Shown here: positions 11,611-23,764 of the stretch, piece by piece
Numbering within the stretch: the first letter of the stretch is position 1
Layout: each line of letters opens with the position of its first letter
Source: Scilla litardierei
Taxonomy: Eukaryota > Streptophyta > Magnoliopsida > Asparagales > Asparagaceae
NCBI GenBank assembly: GCA_030789695.1
Contig: CM061139.1
Coordinates: 7,827,878 to 7,891,877 of the forward strand
Reading direction: 5' to 3'
DNA length: 64,000 bases
The notes under the pieces: generated by a model
What the model was told of the DNA's origin: nothing
Databases searched by the model: none
Seen by the model: only the letters and a program-made list of their open reading frames with translations
Made by a program: the position numbers and the translations under genes

Positions 11611-12275
11611 ACAAATCAAAAGATACACATCACGTAATAAGCCGAACAACAAGAAATAAAAGCATTTCATGCGTATCATTTAAGTGGCTAAAGCAAACAA
11701 CACATTAACAGGATTCATTAAAAACTATATCGGATATAAAAGTTGTTTACTTGACAATTTCACGACGTATGTTATTTCAGGAAGTTTGAAAACAAATAAA
11801 ATACTTGCACCATCAAAAGCTGTAGGAAAAACCATATACTTGCAGGTTGTATATACTTGCCTGTTTCAATCAAAAATCGGGTGACCACGTGATCATGATG
11901 GAAGGCGCATAAAATCTGCGTCATTAAATTCAATATAAGTTGAAAGTGCTCAGGCTATTAGAATATTACTAAACTAACACATTTGATACCTACTGTATTA
12001 AGAAACTAAGGTACTCACCTATCTAATTATTATTAAACTATGCCTGAACTAGCATACTGTATCAGTTATTATAACTAACTTATAAAAGTATAGATACGCA
12101 GGTATAAGCCAATTCCAACGTTCATATAAATACGTAAGGTACGATGCTGATACTAATAATAATTACACCAAGGTTATAACAACCAACAAATACTAACATT
12201 ATAGAAAGATATAAATGAAAATATCTGAAGCTCTTACCTTTTTCACTTGACACTTCTATCCCTTACTGATCTCGT

Positions 12276-12800
12276 TTGCAGGGAGCTCAAGGGGCGATCG
12301 ACGGGGGCAGCGGCGGAGGGATGAGGCGGAAAGAGGTGGCGGGAAACCGTTGGGTCATCGGCGTGTGGGCGCTGGGCGAGTGGCTGGGGTTTGCGACGGA
12401 GGACGAGGCGAGATCGAGGCGTCGCGGGTTCTTGGTGGTGACGGCGATACGGCGTGCAGGGCGGAGGTCGGAGAGAGAGAGCGCGTCGATCTGGGCAGTG
12501 GGTTGCGTGATGGAGGCGGCGGCGTGGCAGAGGCGGGCTCGGAGTGGTGAATCGGAGCGATGGGTGGCGTGCGAGCGGTGATCGGCGGCAGAGCGGGCTC
12601 GAGGCGGTGCAGATCGGAGGTGAGGGGGCGGCGGGTTGTTGGGATGTGGGGTGGAGATCGGTGTTGGGGGGGTTCCTCTGTGTGCGGGCTTGTGAGGAGG
12701 AAGAAAAGGAGGAGGAGCAGTTGCGTGAATGTGGAAAGGAGGATGGCCGTGCGTGAAGAGGAGAAGGGGTTTGGGGTTTGGGCGGCTGTTGAGGATTAAC
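12276..12800 (-). other. GC-rich LTR leader segment, not coding
   Basis: This is an abrupt GC-rich island inside an AT-rich LTR, located just downstream of the minus-strand TATA at 12821. Several overlapping frames are open on the plus strand because of composition, but none has a recognisable domain. I read it as the transcribed leader of the LTR. Confidence 0.5.
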
Positions 12801-13382
12801 CCTAGGTTTAGTAGGGTTTAGATATAAATAGAGAAAAATAGAGTTTAATAAAATAGGATGGGTGTAAGCTGCGGCTGTTAGTAGTTTAGGGTTGTTGTGC
12901 CTTTTTGTTAGCCTAGGATTATATATGGAAAAAGTTAAAACTTATTAATAGGTCTTATTAGGAAATGGGATTTTGAATTCATACTCAAAAGTATTTTAAA
13001 AAGTATTATTATTGGTATTAGCATTTAAAAGGATTAAGCCATATTAGGAAGCTCAAATAAAATAAATTGATTATGTTATAAAGGGTTATTATGGCTAATC
13101 AAGTCTATTGAAAAGAGTCCCAACATAGAAAGTATTATAAACATCTAAACAATTTTAAATTCAAATTCGAATTTTGAATTGGTAATTAAAACAAATTTAA
13201 GAAAAAGTATTTTTAAAATAATTTCAGGAAGGATAATAATAAGAATAATAATAAGTATGAAGAAAAGCATACGGATACGGATACATGTGCGTGGTCAGAA
13301 ATGTCAAGCGACGGATACTGGGGAAAATACACGAGAGAAATACGGATATAACGTAACGACGAAAACTGGTCGTTACACTTAC

Positions 13383-13670
13383 AACCATTTAGCTCTCCAT
13401 ATATGTGTGCATCTCCAAAGCACCATCCTCTCCTTTGAATTGATCCTTCATTTGTAAACCAAGGAGTGTATAGGGTAGGCATCTTGTACAACAATCTGAC
13501 AATTTAATAATTGGTGGTATCCAAAAACTTTTTGGATCCAAGGGATTAAGGAACAAAATCAAGTAGTCCACTAACCAATCATATACCAATTGTAAATAAC
13601 AACCATCAATAAAAATGCATGACATGCATTGATAGGAGTTATTATAATCATGAAAATCGTACACACAAGG
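13383..13670 (-). pseudogene. Right-hand remnant of the older SIRE-like element
   Basis: This continues the SIRE-like interior beyond the solo LTR. On the minus strand a broken frame gives NPLDPKSFWIP, which resembles the NxxGPKxxWVP-like spacer seen before the protease in SIRE-type polyproteins. The rest is too decayed to assign. The large gap between 3' non-coding DNA and this motif means pol has been lost. Confidence 0.35.
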
Positions 13671-14308
13671 TGTTGAGTCATTGGGCCGGCACTCGAGATG
13701 ACTCGACTGATGGATGAATAATGCCCACAAGGCCTACAAGAGAAGCCCGACATCGACTCAGTCAAAGCCCATTTTCCAGTCGACCGTTACATTATCCGCA
13801 CTCGAACGTGGGATTAAAGACAGGCTCGTAATTCGCGGGAACGTGTATAACATTTACTCCTATTAAAGGGAGAAGGTCGTGGCCCCATAATGGGTGGCCG
13901 TTATCTCCCCAATGTCACCAAAAGGACACAGAATGCCTATAAATACAAGGAAGGGTCCCATCGTCAAGGTACGAGATCTAAGACTTAGGACTCTACTTTC
14001 TCAGCTGATATTTCTTACACTATAGAGTTTGCAACATCGGGCCTGAGACAACCTCTGTGGGTCAATCTTATCTGCTCCAAGCTCCCTCTCATCCTTAAGT
14101 TCCTATACTAACTTAAGCATCAGAAGGGATTTGGGTCAGAACCCAGATCCGACCCCCCCCTAACGTGTCTCTGTGGTGTAGATCGACGAGTCGCCATCCA
14201 ACGCCGAAGGTCGTTACCAAGCTTCCCAGCCTCGAATAATCGATGTATCAACTATCCGAATGTCGATCGAGCATCACATTATCATCTCCATCCATCATTC
14301 GACCCAGG
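13671..14308 (+). mobile_element. LTR-like fragment with TATA box
   Basis: The segment starts TGTTGAGTCATTGG. It contains CCTATAAATAC at 13936-13946, with a leader-like stretch after it, and runs to GAGCATCA near 14275. GC and word use differ from the flanks. I found no duplicated target site and no coding sequence. It may be a solo LTR or a small terminal-repeat element. Confidence 0.4.
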
Positions 14309-17222
14309 TTGTCAAGCCCTGTTTTGAACTATACGTGTATTCTACTATATACACGTGATATTTTTACTTACGATGCATACGTAGGCATGAAATAATTGTG
14401 GATATCGATGTATGTATCGTAGAGCATGGGGGTTGTGCCCTAATATATGGCTAAGAGACGAGAATGCGAGACATGAATGCGGGAGAAGTATGAATGACGT
14501 CGTGTGTATAATGTTACAAGTATGTATTGGACGTGTGTGTGCGTGGTACAAGTATGCATGCGTGGGTGTGCATAGTTGTGTGTAGGAAGAGTCATACTAG
14601 TGTGAAAGAGTTGTTAGGGGTTAATGGCATCCTTGTAAGTTTTTAGAAAGATGAGGGGCAAAATGGTCATTTGGACAAAATGAAGGGGTGTGTGTATAGT
14701 AAAGAAGCGTGTACATAAAGTAATGGCATACTTTTAAATACTTGAATATGTGAGGGGTAGTTGGTCATTTAATAAATGCCATGGCTTATGGGATAAGCCA
14801 TGGAAAAATCATTCTAGAATTCTCTCTCTCCTCTTTCTTTCCTTTTCTTCTCTTTTCTTCCATTATCCTTATCTCTTCTCATCCCCTCCTTATCCCCTCC
14901 ACCTTGGCCGACCCTCCCTCCCTCTCCCCTTAACCTGGCCGAAATCCTTTCATAAAAAAAGAGATAAAATAAAGAGAAAATGGGAAGAAGAAGAGAAAGA
15001 AAGGGGAAGAGAAAGAGGAGAGAGTTTTTTTTAAGCAAGATGGAGTCTCCTTGAGGCTAGGAGCTAGGATGAGGTAGGAGGCTTGGGAGAAAGCACGAGG
15101 GTTTGGAAATCCATCATCTTGAGGTAGGAATCCATTCTCTAATGGTTTATTATGCTATTCTATGCCAAATCAATTTAGTTTCATGCAAACACCATGGCTG
15201 ATTTTATAGACAGATTCTGTTACTTGTTCATTTTGGTTATATCTCTTAATTTAGACTTGAATAAATTTCCAAAAAAATAATACACTTGTAGATCTTGAAA
15301 TTCTATCCCAGAATCATATAAAATTTGACATATGTAAAGTTCAGTAATTAGGGGTAAATATTCCATCTTTACAACATGTCTGATTTTCATCCAGTCTAGA
15401 CACAGTTTGGCAAAATTGAGCTCAGTCCCTGCACACTCCATAGAAATTAGTATTCTTGGTCTCGTTGTAAAAATAACATGTTCTACAACTTTTTCCTAGG
15501 ACATGTTTCCGAGATTCTAACTGTAACATGACTTAAAATAGCAATTGTTATAGCTCTTGGAATCTGTCTGAAAAATAGTTTTGACAGGTTCCACCAAACA
15601 ATTCACCAAAAATCACCTAGTTAATATTTCTGCATGAAATTTTATATGTAAATCCAGCATTACCATATCTACAACGTTAATTTATAAAATTGTGTCAAAT
15701 TCACAAAGGAAATATATGATATCTGCATGTGTTTATGGCTGTCAGCATTTCTCCAGCAAGCTGAGTTGTTTACATAGTATTTTGAAGTATGTATGGATGG
15801 TAATCTTGCTCCCTTTATCTCTGATTATTTTTCTTACTTGAAAGGTAGCTTAGTTATGTTAATGATTATTGAATTTGCTAATGTTACAATGACCTTGTGT
15901 ATGATGCCCACCATGTGTTTGTGAAAATGCCCAAATGAAGGCAAAATCGTGAAACCCAAGATGTGTGCATGTATATATGTATAGGCCCTGGGTCAAGTTG
16001 TGAAGTGGTGAAGTGGGAGGCATGAATGACATGAGGACACTAATATTTATGGATGAGAGATGTGATGTGATGGAGGGCATGGCACGTGAGAGCACGACCC
16101 TATTACTATGGAAGATAGCTATATTTGAAAAGTTATTGACACAGAGAAGCCATGCCATCGCGACTCTTATAATATAACCTATGATGTTTAATTAACTTTT
16201 TGGAATGTCTCAATCCCCTCAAAAAGGGGGTGAGCTGCTAAAACTGGTGGTTGAGGAAATTTGAGGAAATTGTGAATATAAGGCCTGGACAATAAAGGTG
16301 GGGAGAAGAGGATGTGATATGTGATGATTATTCTCACTCGCCTTTACAGGGAGTGATGGTTACTTGGCGCTTGTGATGATGTGGTTTGGGTGTGGAGAGG
16401 TGTATATGGAGATCCTCACTCTCGCTACCGTCCAGTGAGGAGGTAGAGAGGCCCGGTGTATAGTGCCCATGTCCACTGCACCATGTGCCATACTCACCCC
16501 AATCTTGGGATGTGGCCCATGAGGCAGGTCCCCTGACGGGGCAGGGTGAGAGGCCCGACGTACAGTGCATGTGTCCACTGCGTCTAGTGCAGTTTTCCAC
16601 CCCAATCCATGGGGTGAGGTCCATGTTCTTATATCTTACAGTTTACCCAGATTTCCAATAAGTTAATAAATTACATGTTACTTATTCAACTTGTAGTGTT
16701 TCCTCTTCCCTCTACTTGTATTATGGTGGCACTGTGTACTTGTAATTGTTCCTTGTCCTCATATATACATTTCTCGTTGTAATCCTATAGTTGTAGTTGC
16801 CTTTGTTGTTCCTTTCCTCGTATATTATTTGTAGCACTAACTCTCTTTTGTAGCAGCTCATTCCCTCACGACAGGTACGTCTCCATTTCATTTGCTTTTA
16901 CTTTATACAGTAGTATGCCACACCGTTATGTTGTGTCCCTTGGTCTCCATGATCTTACCTTAACTTGTAACCATAGTAATCAATAAAGTAATAACATGAT
17001 TTTCCATTAGTGTTGGGATTTCCTAATGTGGCACGCATTGACGTGCTCCTCCCCATTTTTCAGGTAGCAAGGTCAGCTTCATGCTGGTGACTTGGAGTTG
17101 GGTTCCAGGGATAGTACTTGGAATAAGATGTAGCTTTGTGTTGTGTTTTGCTAGGCCTTTGGGAGGTGGAGAGTGGCGTTGTATATATGGTGATGTACCT
17201 AGACTATGTGTATGAATGAATG

Positions 17223-17225
<3 letters not shown>
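14309..17225 (+). mobile_element. Outer Tekay-like LTR, left part (host of the nest)
   Basis: This is plus-strand LTR-like DNA. It has a pyrimidine-rich then purine-rich leader-like block (14818-15030), a long AT-rich stretch (15190-15850), and a direct repeat (16446-16624). The LINE interrupts it in a TA run. The LTR appears to resume at 45217 and end near 45417 with GGGGAGCGGGGCATGAGA. That end is followed by the same TGGTGGCCCATGCAGGTC block that follows the Tekay LTR at 28475. The left edge is a guess. There is no ORF. Confidence 0.5.
16446..16624. repeat. About 100-bp tandem duplication
   Basis: Two diverged units each begin GAGAGGCCCG and share a TGTCCACTGC block and a CACCCCAATC block. 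They start near 16447 and 16549. The matching short frames come from the repeat, not from a gene. Confidence 0.6.

Positions 17226-17296
<71 letters not shown>
17226..17296. repeat. TA microsatellite (left copy of the LINE target duplication)
   Basis: About 35 TA units are followed by ATGTTGT (17297-17303). The same TA run plus ATGTTGT recurs at 45158-45223 on the far side of the LINE. Confidence 0.85.
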
Positions 17297-17298
<2 letters not shown>

Positions 17299-17303
17299 GT
17301 TGT

Positions 17304-17944
17304 ATAATCGTTTTCGTTTCTCTCTCTGCCTTTTCCTAGAGAGAGAAGCTCCGGTGATTTTGCGTGCGGTCTTCACCGCCGGCCGCTTCTACGGCAGGCT
17401 TCGACGGATCGGCGAGGGTTCCTCTGAGCCTAGGCGTGGATCGGAGCGGAGATCTGGTCGCTGAGCGCTTCTCGTCCGAGGCTTATTGATTCGAGCGATT
17501 CTTCGTCTTTTCGATTCGAATCGATTCGTCTTCCTGAGCGTTCGATCTGATCTGGTGATTTCGAAGGTACCGGATCTTGTCCTTGAGCGTGGATCTGAAT
17601 GTGCGGATTGGGATCTCGTCAGAGATTCTGATCCGGTGGTGAGTTCCTTCACCGTCTCTATTTTTGAATCAAGGCTTCTTTTGTTAGATATAGTGCTAAT
17701 CTTTGATCTATTCTTTTGGATCCATTGGAATCTTGATCTCTGGTGGCTGGATCTGAGCCACTGCTTGGTGGAGGTGCTTCTTGCCTTTATCTGACGTTCA
17801 AGCGGCGTCGATCTTGGTCGAGCGGATTGAGAACTCTGGTGGAGTTCTCGATCCGGCGGTGAGTGAATCTTTCATCACCATTGATCTGATCTGAATATTG
17901 ATACTTGAGCTGATCGTCTTTTTTGATCTGATCTGATCTCCGGT
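17304..17944 (+). other. LINE 5' leader
   Basis: About 640 bp begin after the TA run. It opens with a CT-rich stretch and is dense in GATCTG/GATCTGATC words. No ORF shows a known domain. It should contain the LINE internal promoter, but I see no clear core element. Confidence 0.5.
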
Positions 17945-20114
17945 ATGGCTGATGCCTATATTACTGGAGCAAACTCTGCTGACAATGATAATGCGGGGGA
18001 ATGGCGAACGGTGGTTAATAAGAAGACTAATAATGCAATGCCTAAAGGGAAGGGGGTTAGAGGAGATTTCAAGTCTCGTGTGCAAAGCGGTGGTCCGCCG
18101 AAGGATAGGGCTCAATCCTCTGGAACTAGGAAAGTGTTTGAGAGGAGGATGTTGAGGCCTGTAGTGGAAATCAAAATAAATCCTCATGCGGTTAAGCAAT
18201 CGTGGTTGGAGGTATGCACAAGCAAGAGGAAGATCTCAGATGTGGTGGAGATGAGTTATATTCTGCCTGAAGTTGATGAAATAGGGGCTTCTATAGCTGT
18301 TCTTCATCAAGAAATCATTGATGAAGCAACTAGGAATTGGGAGAATACTCTGGTTGCTTACGTCCTCGGTGATGTACCATTCTACAGCTAGTTGAAGGCC
18401 TGGGCCATCAGAACGTGGAAGAAGCCGGGCATGACTGTTTTCTCAAGAGAAAACGGATTCTTCTTCTTCCGATTCAAAGAGAAGGCCGACAGTGATGTTG
18501 TGCTTTACGGTGGCCCTTGGATGTTCGACGGGCGCCTCGTCGTGATCCAGCGATGGGCTCCGGACATGGGGTTTGATCGTGATATGCTTTCTTCCGCCCC
18601 CCTGTGGGTTCAGCTACTCAACCTCCCGCTGAAGTTCTGGTCCTTGAAGATCTTGAACATTATCACAAGTGTTCTTGGATCTCCAATCTGCTTGGATAGA
18701 GCAACGACTACAATGGAACGGATGAGTTACGCCCGCTGCTTGGTAGAGATATCGGCGGAGCAGGACCTTCCCATGTCTGTGACCGTCCAAGTCGAAAACG
18801 GTGAGGTATTTGAAGTTGAGGTGAGGTACGAAGGGGCCCCGTCGAGGTGTGTCAATTGCAATTGCTTTGGACATCTCGTCCAGCAGTGTTCATCCATGGC
18901 TGGCGCTGAGAAAGTTGCTGTTGAGGACTCCAAAGTTGAGAAGATAGCTGAGAATGACGTTGCTGAGGAAGCTACTGATGATCCTGGAGCGAGGTACACT
19001 CCTTCAGACGGTACTGTAAGTCTCCCCTCACTTGATTCAGGTCCTTCTTCTCTGAGCATTGGTGTATTTGGGGGTAGTCTCCCTTCTTCTTCAATTCTGG
19101 GGGGGTCAAGGGGATGCTTATAATTGTAATTTTCATGATGAGGGTACTGGGAAATGTACTAAGGATGTGGATGTCTGTTTAGTTGGGACGGGGGGGGGGT
19201 AGCAAACTTGATGTTGCTGAGCCCAAGGGGGTTTGTAATGCTGTTGATACTGCTTTGGCGCCTACTGAGGCTTGTAATCGGGTCAAATTCACGGGGGAGG
19301 CTGAGTCGGCTGATGCTTGTAAAAGAGTGGACTGTAAGGAGGGTGGAGATGGTATTGTAAATGATAGTATGTATGTAGGCGAGAAGAGCATGTGGGATGC
19401 TGCTAAAGCTGATGATGTTGCTGAGATGAGGGCGGATGTATATCCACTGGCTGCGCCCAGTACTAGCAAGTGTTGTAATAGGGTAGGGGAAGTGGCCGTT
19501 ACGCCTGGAGATAAGCAGTCTATTTGGGGGGATAGAGGCAGGAGCAAAGGAGATTTCGCAATAGGGGATGAATCTTCACAGGTCCGTGTCACTGCTGAGA
19601 AATTGTTGGGAAGTGATCAAGCCCATGGGTCTGGGATGTATGTGAAAAAGGCAAAGCTAGCTGTGCCTAGCGTTGAGGAGACGAGAGGCGTCCCATGTAA
19701 CGATGCGAACTGTATTCTTAATGAAATCGGGGGGGGGGGGGGCCGGGGGTCACTAAGCCTGATGGGCACTTGGCGCTCGCCATGCCATGCTCGCCCAACA
19801 ATCCTACGATGGTACCCCGCAACTCTAGCAAGCCTAGGCCGATTAACACTAACCCGTTTAGTGTCTTAATGGGGGATTTCCCTCGGCTAGGAGCTGACTT
19901 GCTTAAGGATTCAAGTGATACCTTAAACACGGATGATGAGCCCGATGATATGACTATCATCAATGAAGCTTGGCATGAGGAACAAGTGGAGTTAAAACTC
20001 AAGAGTAAGGAAAAGAAAAAACTAAAGAGCATCGGGGGGAATTCCTTGAGGGGCACCCGTAAGAGCTCTAGAATTAACAAAGATGGGGAGCACCCCCCTA
20101 CTTCTTTGCAATGA
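17945..20114 (+). pseudogene. LINE ORF1: RNA-binding protein with DUF4283 and zinc knuckle
   Basis: The ATG at 17945 opens a Lys/Arg-rich N-terminus. A TAG at 18389-18391 interrupts it, and the same frame then encodes a DUF4283-like domain with WxFxGxLVVIQRW features. A zinc knuckle follows (CVNCNCFGHLVQQC, about 18850-18890). Frames then change at two long G runs (19181-19190 and 19728-19742), which suggests slippage in homopolymers. The last piece holds the NPFSVL motif typical of the plant L1 ORF1 tail and a Lys-rich end. Its TGA overlaps the ORF2 ATG as ATGA at 20111-20114. The protein would coat LINE RNA. Confidence 0.8.
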
Positions 20115-21265
20115 CGTTACTCATTTGGAATACCCGGGGGCTTAACAACGTCGCTAGGCGTAATGAGCTCAAATTCCGGGTCCGTAAACATACCCCATCA
20201 ATTTTTGGGCTTCTCGAAACCAAGGTTGTTGCCAAAAATGCCTCCAGAATTTTCAAATGCTTTCCAAAGAACTGGATATCCATCGACAATCGCACCTCTC
20301 ATCCGAATGGTCGTATTGTCATCATGTATAACCCTGACGTCTGGAAGTTTATGGCTAATGAGATGACGGCACAGCACATCTCTATGAAATGTATCAACGT
20401 TGCGGGGTTTATCATGATGGTTACCATCGTCTATGCCTCCAACTCTTATCATGAGCGTAGATCCCTTTGGAAGGACATCACAGTTGCGGCCAACAAATTT
20501 AAAAATACCCCTTGGATCTTAGGGGGTGACTTCAATTGTGTTAGATACACCACGGATAAAGTCGGGGGTAGGATGATTGATGGGCACATGGTTGATGAGT
20601 TCAATGACTGCATCAATACCAGTGCTCTCATGGAGCTTAAAACGGTTGGCAATACTCTGAGTTGGACTAATCGTAGTATTGGGCATAGGCGTATTACTGC
20701 CACCCTTGATCGTTCCTTTTGTAATAGCTCCTGGATGAATGCTCTCACTGCTTCCTATTGTGAGTATAGCGCTGGTGGTACTAGTAACCACGCTATTCTC
20801 ATTATCCATACCCATCAGGTCGGGGGTGATGATCCTAAGCCCTTTAAATTCTTCAATGCTTGGCAACGCTGTCCTGAGTTTCAAAATGTGTTGAAGGAGC
20901 AGTGGTACATCAGTGTTAGTGGTTGCCCGATGATTAGGCTGGTGGCTAAGCTTAAAAGCTTGAAATTTGAGCTCAAGAAGTTCGGGGCGGTTTTTAGAGA
21001 GAACAATGATGTCTTTAAAATTCACATGGAGCTGGATAATGTTCAAAACAATCCGATGCTGTGTTATTGTGCTGAGCTGTAGAAAAAAGAGCATGACCTG
21101 ATTAATCAGCTTGCTGAAGCTAATGAGATAGAAGAGTCTATTCTCAAACAAAAAAGCAGGCAGGATTGGCTTCACCTGGGTGATCGTAACTCTCGCTTCT
21201 TTTATACCGCCATGCGGGCTAGGCAAAGCCACAATAGCCTTAGGCACCTTATCTCTATTGATGGT
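20111..21265 (+). pseudogene. LINE ORF2 part 1: AP-type endonuclease
   Basis: The ORF starts at the ATGA overlap with ORF1. Motifs in order are WNTRGLN, LLETKV, VYASN, GGDFNC, a TLSWTN block, a TLDR segment and SNHAILI. These are the APE-type endonuclease blocks of plant L1 elements, which nick the target for reverse transcription. The usual final SDH motif reads SNH here, so a catalytic Asp is replaced. A TAG at 21080-21082 stops the frame. Beyond it the same frame gives the QDWLHLGDRNSRFFY block that normally leads into reverse transcriptase. The Tekay element interrupts it after ATGGT at 21261-21265. Confidence 0.85.
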
Positions 21266-21847
21266 TGTCATGCCCCGCTTCCCAAAGATGGAGGCGAGAC
21301 ATGAAAAGGTCCGCTCAAGCGTGGAGCTGTGAAGCTGCACGCCTGATAAGCGTCAATTTAGTATAAGCAGGTCCCTGTAAACGCAAACGGAGCAATAATA
21401 ATAATAATAGAAAAGGAGACGGATATGAAATACCAATCCCAAAGTTTGTCCACAAAATATTCAACATCACAGAACAAGACCAAACAAAGCACAAACACAA
21501 ACAGAGTATCAAACTAGGTGCCACGCACCGACAACCTAAGCAGTCTAACAAAAACCAGACATAGACACTAAAACTGATCTCCAGTGTTTACGAAGTCCTC
21601 GATCAACGCGGGTTCTGACTCAGCGTCAGCGAACACCGCGTCCACAGCAAGTATCTCAGGCTCGGGCTCTAACATGTGTCACCCAAAAGAGAAAATGGGC
21701 ACATGTCAGCAAGTCGAAAGACTTGTGCAAGGAAACTGAAAGAAAGGTAAACTAACAACCTAGCAGTTAAAGTATGGTGCATGGCAAGTAAAGTAAGGTG
21801 GTAACAAGTAAAGTAAAGTACAAGTAGCAAGTGGTAGTTGTGACATG

Positions 21848-22025
21848 TAATGTCAAGTAACAAGTACAAGGGATCACTCAACGAGTGCCCTATTGCCCGC
21901 AGGCTGTGTTCACGCATCAAGTACAAGGGATCACTCAATGAGTGCCCTATTACCCGTAGGCTGTGTTCAAGTATCAAGTACAAGGGATCACTCAACGAGT
22001 GCCCTATTGCCCGCAGGCTGTGTTG
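21848..22025 (-). repeat. Three about 58-bp tandem repeats with a CACTC-AAC-GAGTG hairpin
   Basis: Each unit has GGGATCACTCAACGAGTGCCC-like sequence, a small hairpin, followed by TATTGCCCGCAGGCTGTGTT. The middle copy has AAT instead of AAC in the loop, which leaves the stem intact. The set recurs in the other LTR at 29108-29278. Confidence 0.85.
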
Positions 22026-23031
22026 AGTTCGTCTTCTGGAACACGAGCCAGAAAGTGTATTAGGCAAGTATGGCGTAGGGGTGCACCTAGCCGGAACAAG
22101 TAGCACTAGTATGTAGCGATGCTACGCAATCACGATGAGTGTTCAAGCATGCAATGACATGAGCAGATATTCGCGTACCGTTAATTGAAATTAAACGTGA
22201 CAGGTAAAATGCAATGACATGAACATATTCGCGTACCGTTAATTTAAATTAAACATGGCAGTTAAAATGCAATAGCATTTAAGGATGCATGGATGACATG
22301 AACAGTTAATACGCGTACCGTTAAGGGAAAGTATACGTGACATATAAGCATGATGAGGGTGACGGACCAAGCTTCGTTGTCAAGCTAGGTAAATGGCGTC
22401 TAGACGGCTATCCTTTCACCGTCTAGTCTCTTTTACGCTAAAGCAAGGGAAATGGCCTAAGACATGGCCCAAATCAAGAGATGCAAGTTTCACTTGCCTG
22501 ATACCGGGATTGACGAGCAATGAAGATCGTCACACAAGCTAACTACAGAATAGATCACTGTTATAGCAAAACAATTATTAGAACAACGATTCTAAATCGA
22601 TTTCTTAATAGAATCCTAATTGTCTAATAATCCATTTTATTAGGGTTTCACAAATGTCAATGTGGGTTATGCTAAAACTAAAGGATCAAGCCTTACCGTG
22701 AAGAAGCGGAGGAACGATGCCGAGCAACCACGGCAACGGAAGAGCGATCCGGCTCAGATCTGAAAATGAGGGAAAAATCTGGAGAAATAGGGTTGGATGT
22801 GGATTTTGGGGGTTTGATGAAAGTTTGAGGAAGATGAGAGGTAGAATGTGTTAAGTGAGGGTTTGGATGATGGATTTTGGGCTTGGGATGAAGGAATAAG
22901 GGTTTGAGGTAGTAGGGGCTCAATGGGGGAGAAACTAGGGTTTTAGGTCATGAGGAGGAAGAAGAAAACGTTTGGAGGGGTATTTATAGAGTTTGGTGGT
23001 GGCTAGGGCAAAACTAGGGTTTCCTGTACTG

Positions 23032-23450
23032 TTTAGTCGGTCAAAGAGCAACCACTGACCGACTAGTTTGGAAACTAGTCGGTCGGTTGACCAACGCAGA
23101 CCGACTAAGTGTAAACAGTAACCCCTGACGAAAATTAGGATTTAGATTTAGTCGGTCAAAGAACAACTACTGACCGACTAGTTTGACATCTAGTCGGTCG
23201 ATGAACGTTCTTAGACCGACTAAGAGTAAGCAGTAACTAGTGTCAAAAATAATTAATGAGTTAGTCGGTTAAAGAAGCATTGCCGACCGACTAGTTTGCA
23301 ACCTAGTCGGTCAACCAACGTTCTTAGACCGACTAACGATAAACAGTAACTCCTGAACATTTAACAAAGCCCACTAGTCGGTTCAAGAAGGTTTTCCGAC
23401 CGACTGGATCGTCATCTAGTCGGTCGGTGCCCCTTCTTACACCGGCTAAT
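23032..23450. repeat. CTAGTCGGTC palindrome array in the Tekay 3' LTR U3
   Basis: Four units of about 100-115 bp are present. Each has two successive hairpins: CTAGTCGGTC facing GACCGACTAG, then CTAGTCGGTCGG facing AGACCGACTAA. Most units are followed by AAACAGTAACT or a close variant. The array lies directly upstream of the TATA box. It is closely related to the array in the copia SIRE LTRs. Confidence 0.9.
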
Positions 23451-23719
23451 GTGCACCGAAAGTTCCGAAATGGAGCACGAAGCTCTGGGATGGTTTCCTA
23501 AGTCTCCTAGGCTCATTCTAACTCTAAGATAACCACGTTATGGAGCCCGTCACAAATGACTTACTCCAAACACGCCGACCGATGGAAGAATCTAGAGAAT
23601 CACGACGAAACGAACGAAAATGAAAACTACGGAGACGGAAAAAGGAAATCGCAACCAAGGAGAAGAAACCAAATATATATATACATAATAAAATCCATAC
23701 ATGAAAACCAGTCGTTACA

Positions 23720-23735
23720 TCCTCCCCAACTTAAG
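23720..23735 (-). other. Polypurine tract of the Tekay element
   Basis: On the minus strand this reads CTTAAGTTGGGGAGGA, directly abutting the LTR start TGTAACGAC. It is the plus-strand primer for reverse transcription. Confidence 0.9.
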
Positions 23736-23764
23736 AAAAGTTCCGTCCTCGGAATTCCCAACAC

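Larger units (their letters stand above)
10294..13377 (-). mobile_element. Solo LTR of a Tekay-like gypsy element
   Basis: The plus-strand left end is TGTCACGCCCCGCTTCCC and the right end GGTCGTTACA. Both are near-identical to the LTR ends of the Tekay element at 21266-30982. There is no internal region between them, and the flanks carry the same 5 bp, CTTAC, at 10289-10293 and 13378-13382. This is therefore a solo LTR left by LTR-LTR recombination, 3084 bp long. A minus-strand TATA (TATTTATATC, 12830-12821) is followed by a GC-rich leader (12800-12276) and by tandem repeats (11610-10875). Its U3 is AT-rich and has no palindrome array, unlike the internal Tekay copy. Confidence 0.9.
21266..23719 (-). 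mobile_element. 3' LTR of the Tekay element
   Basis: 2454 bp. Plus-strand ends are TGTCATGCCCCGC and GTCGTTACA, with a polypurine tract next to the right end. It contains a 58-bp triple repeat (21848-22025), a minus-strand TATA (CTATAAATA, about 22981-22990) and the CTAGTCGGTC array (23032-23450). Confidence 0.95.

Noticed and set aside
12276..12799. Overlapping GC-rich plus-strand frames
   Set aside because: Open because of composition, no domain, and located inside a proven solo LTR.
10294..13377. Full-length Tekay element
   Set aside because: Both ends are LTR ends and nothing internal remains between the CTTAC duplications, so it is a solo LTR.
17216..17464. Long Ile-Tyr repeat frames over TA runs (also 45052-45282, 58816-59421)
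   Set aside because: They are translations of TA microsatellites on either strand.
17945..19123. Possible host gene with a zinc knuckle
   Set aside because: DUF4283 plus zinc knuckle followed by endonuclease and reverse transcriptase shows it is LINE ORF1.
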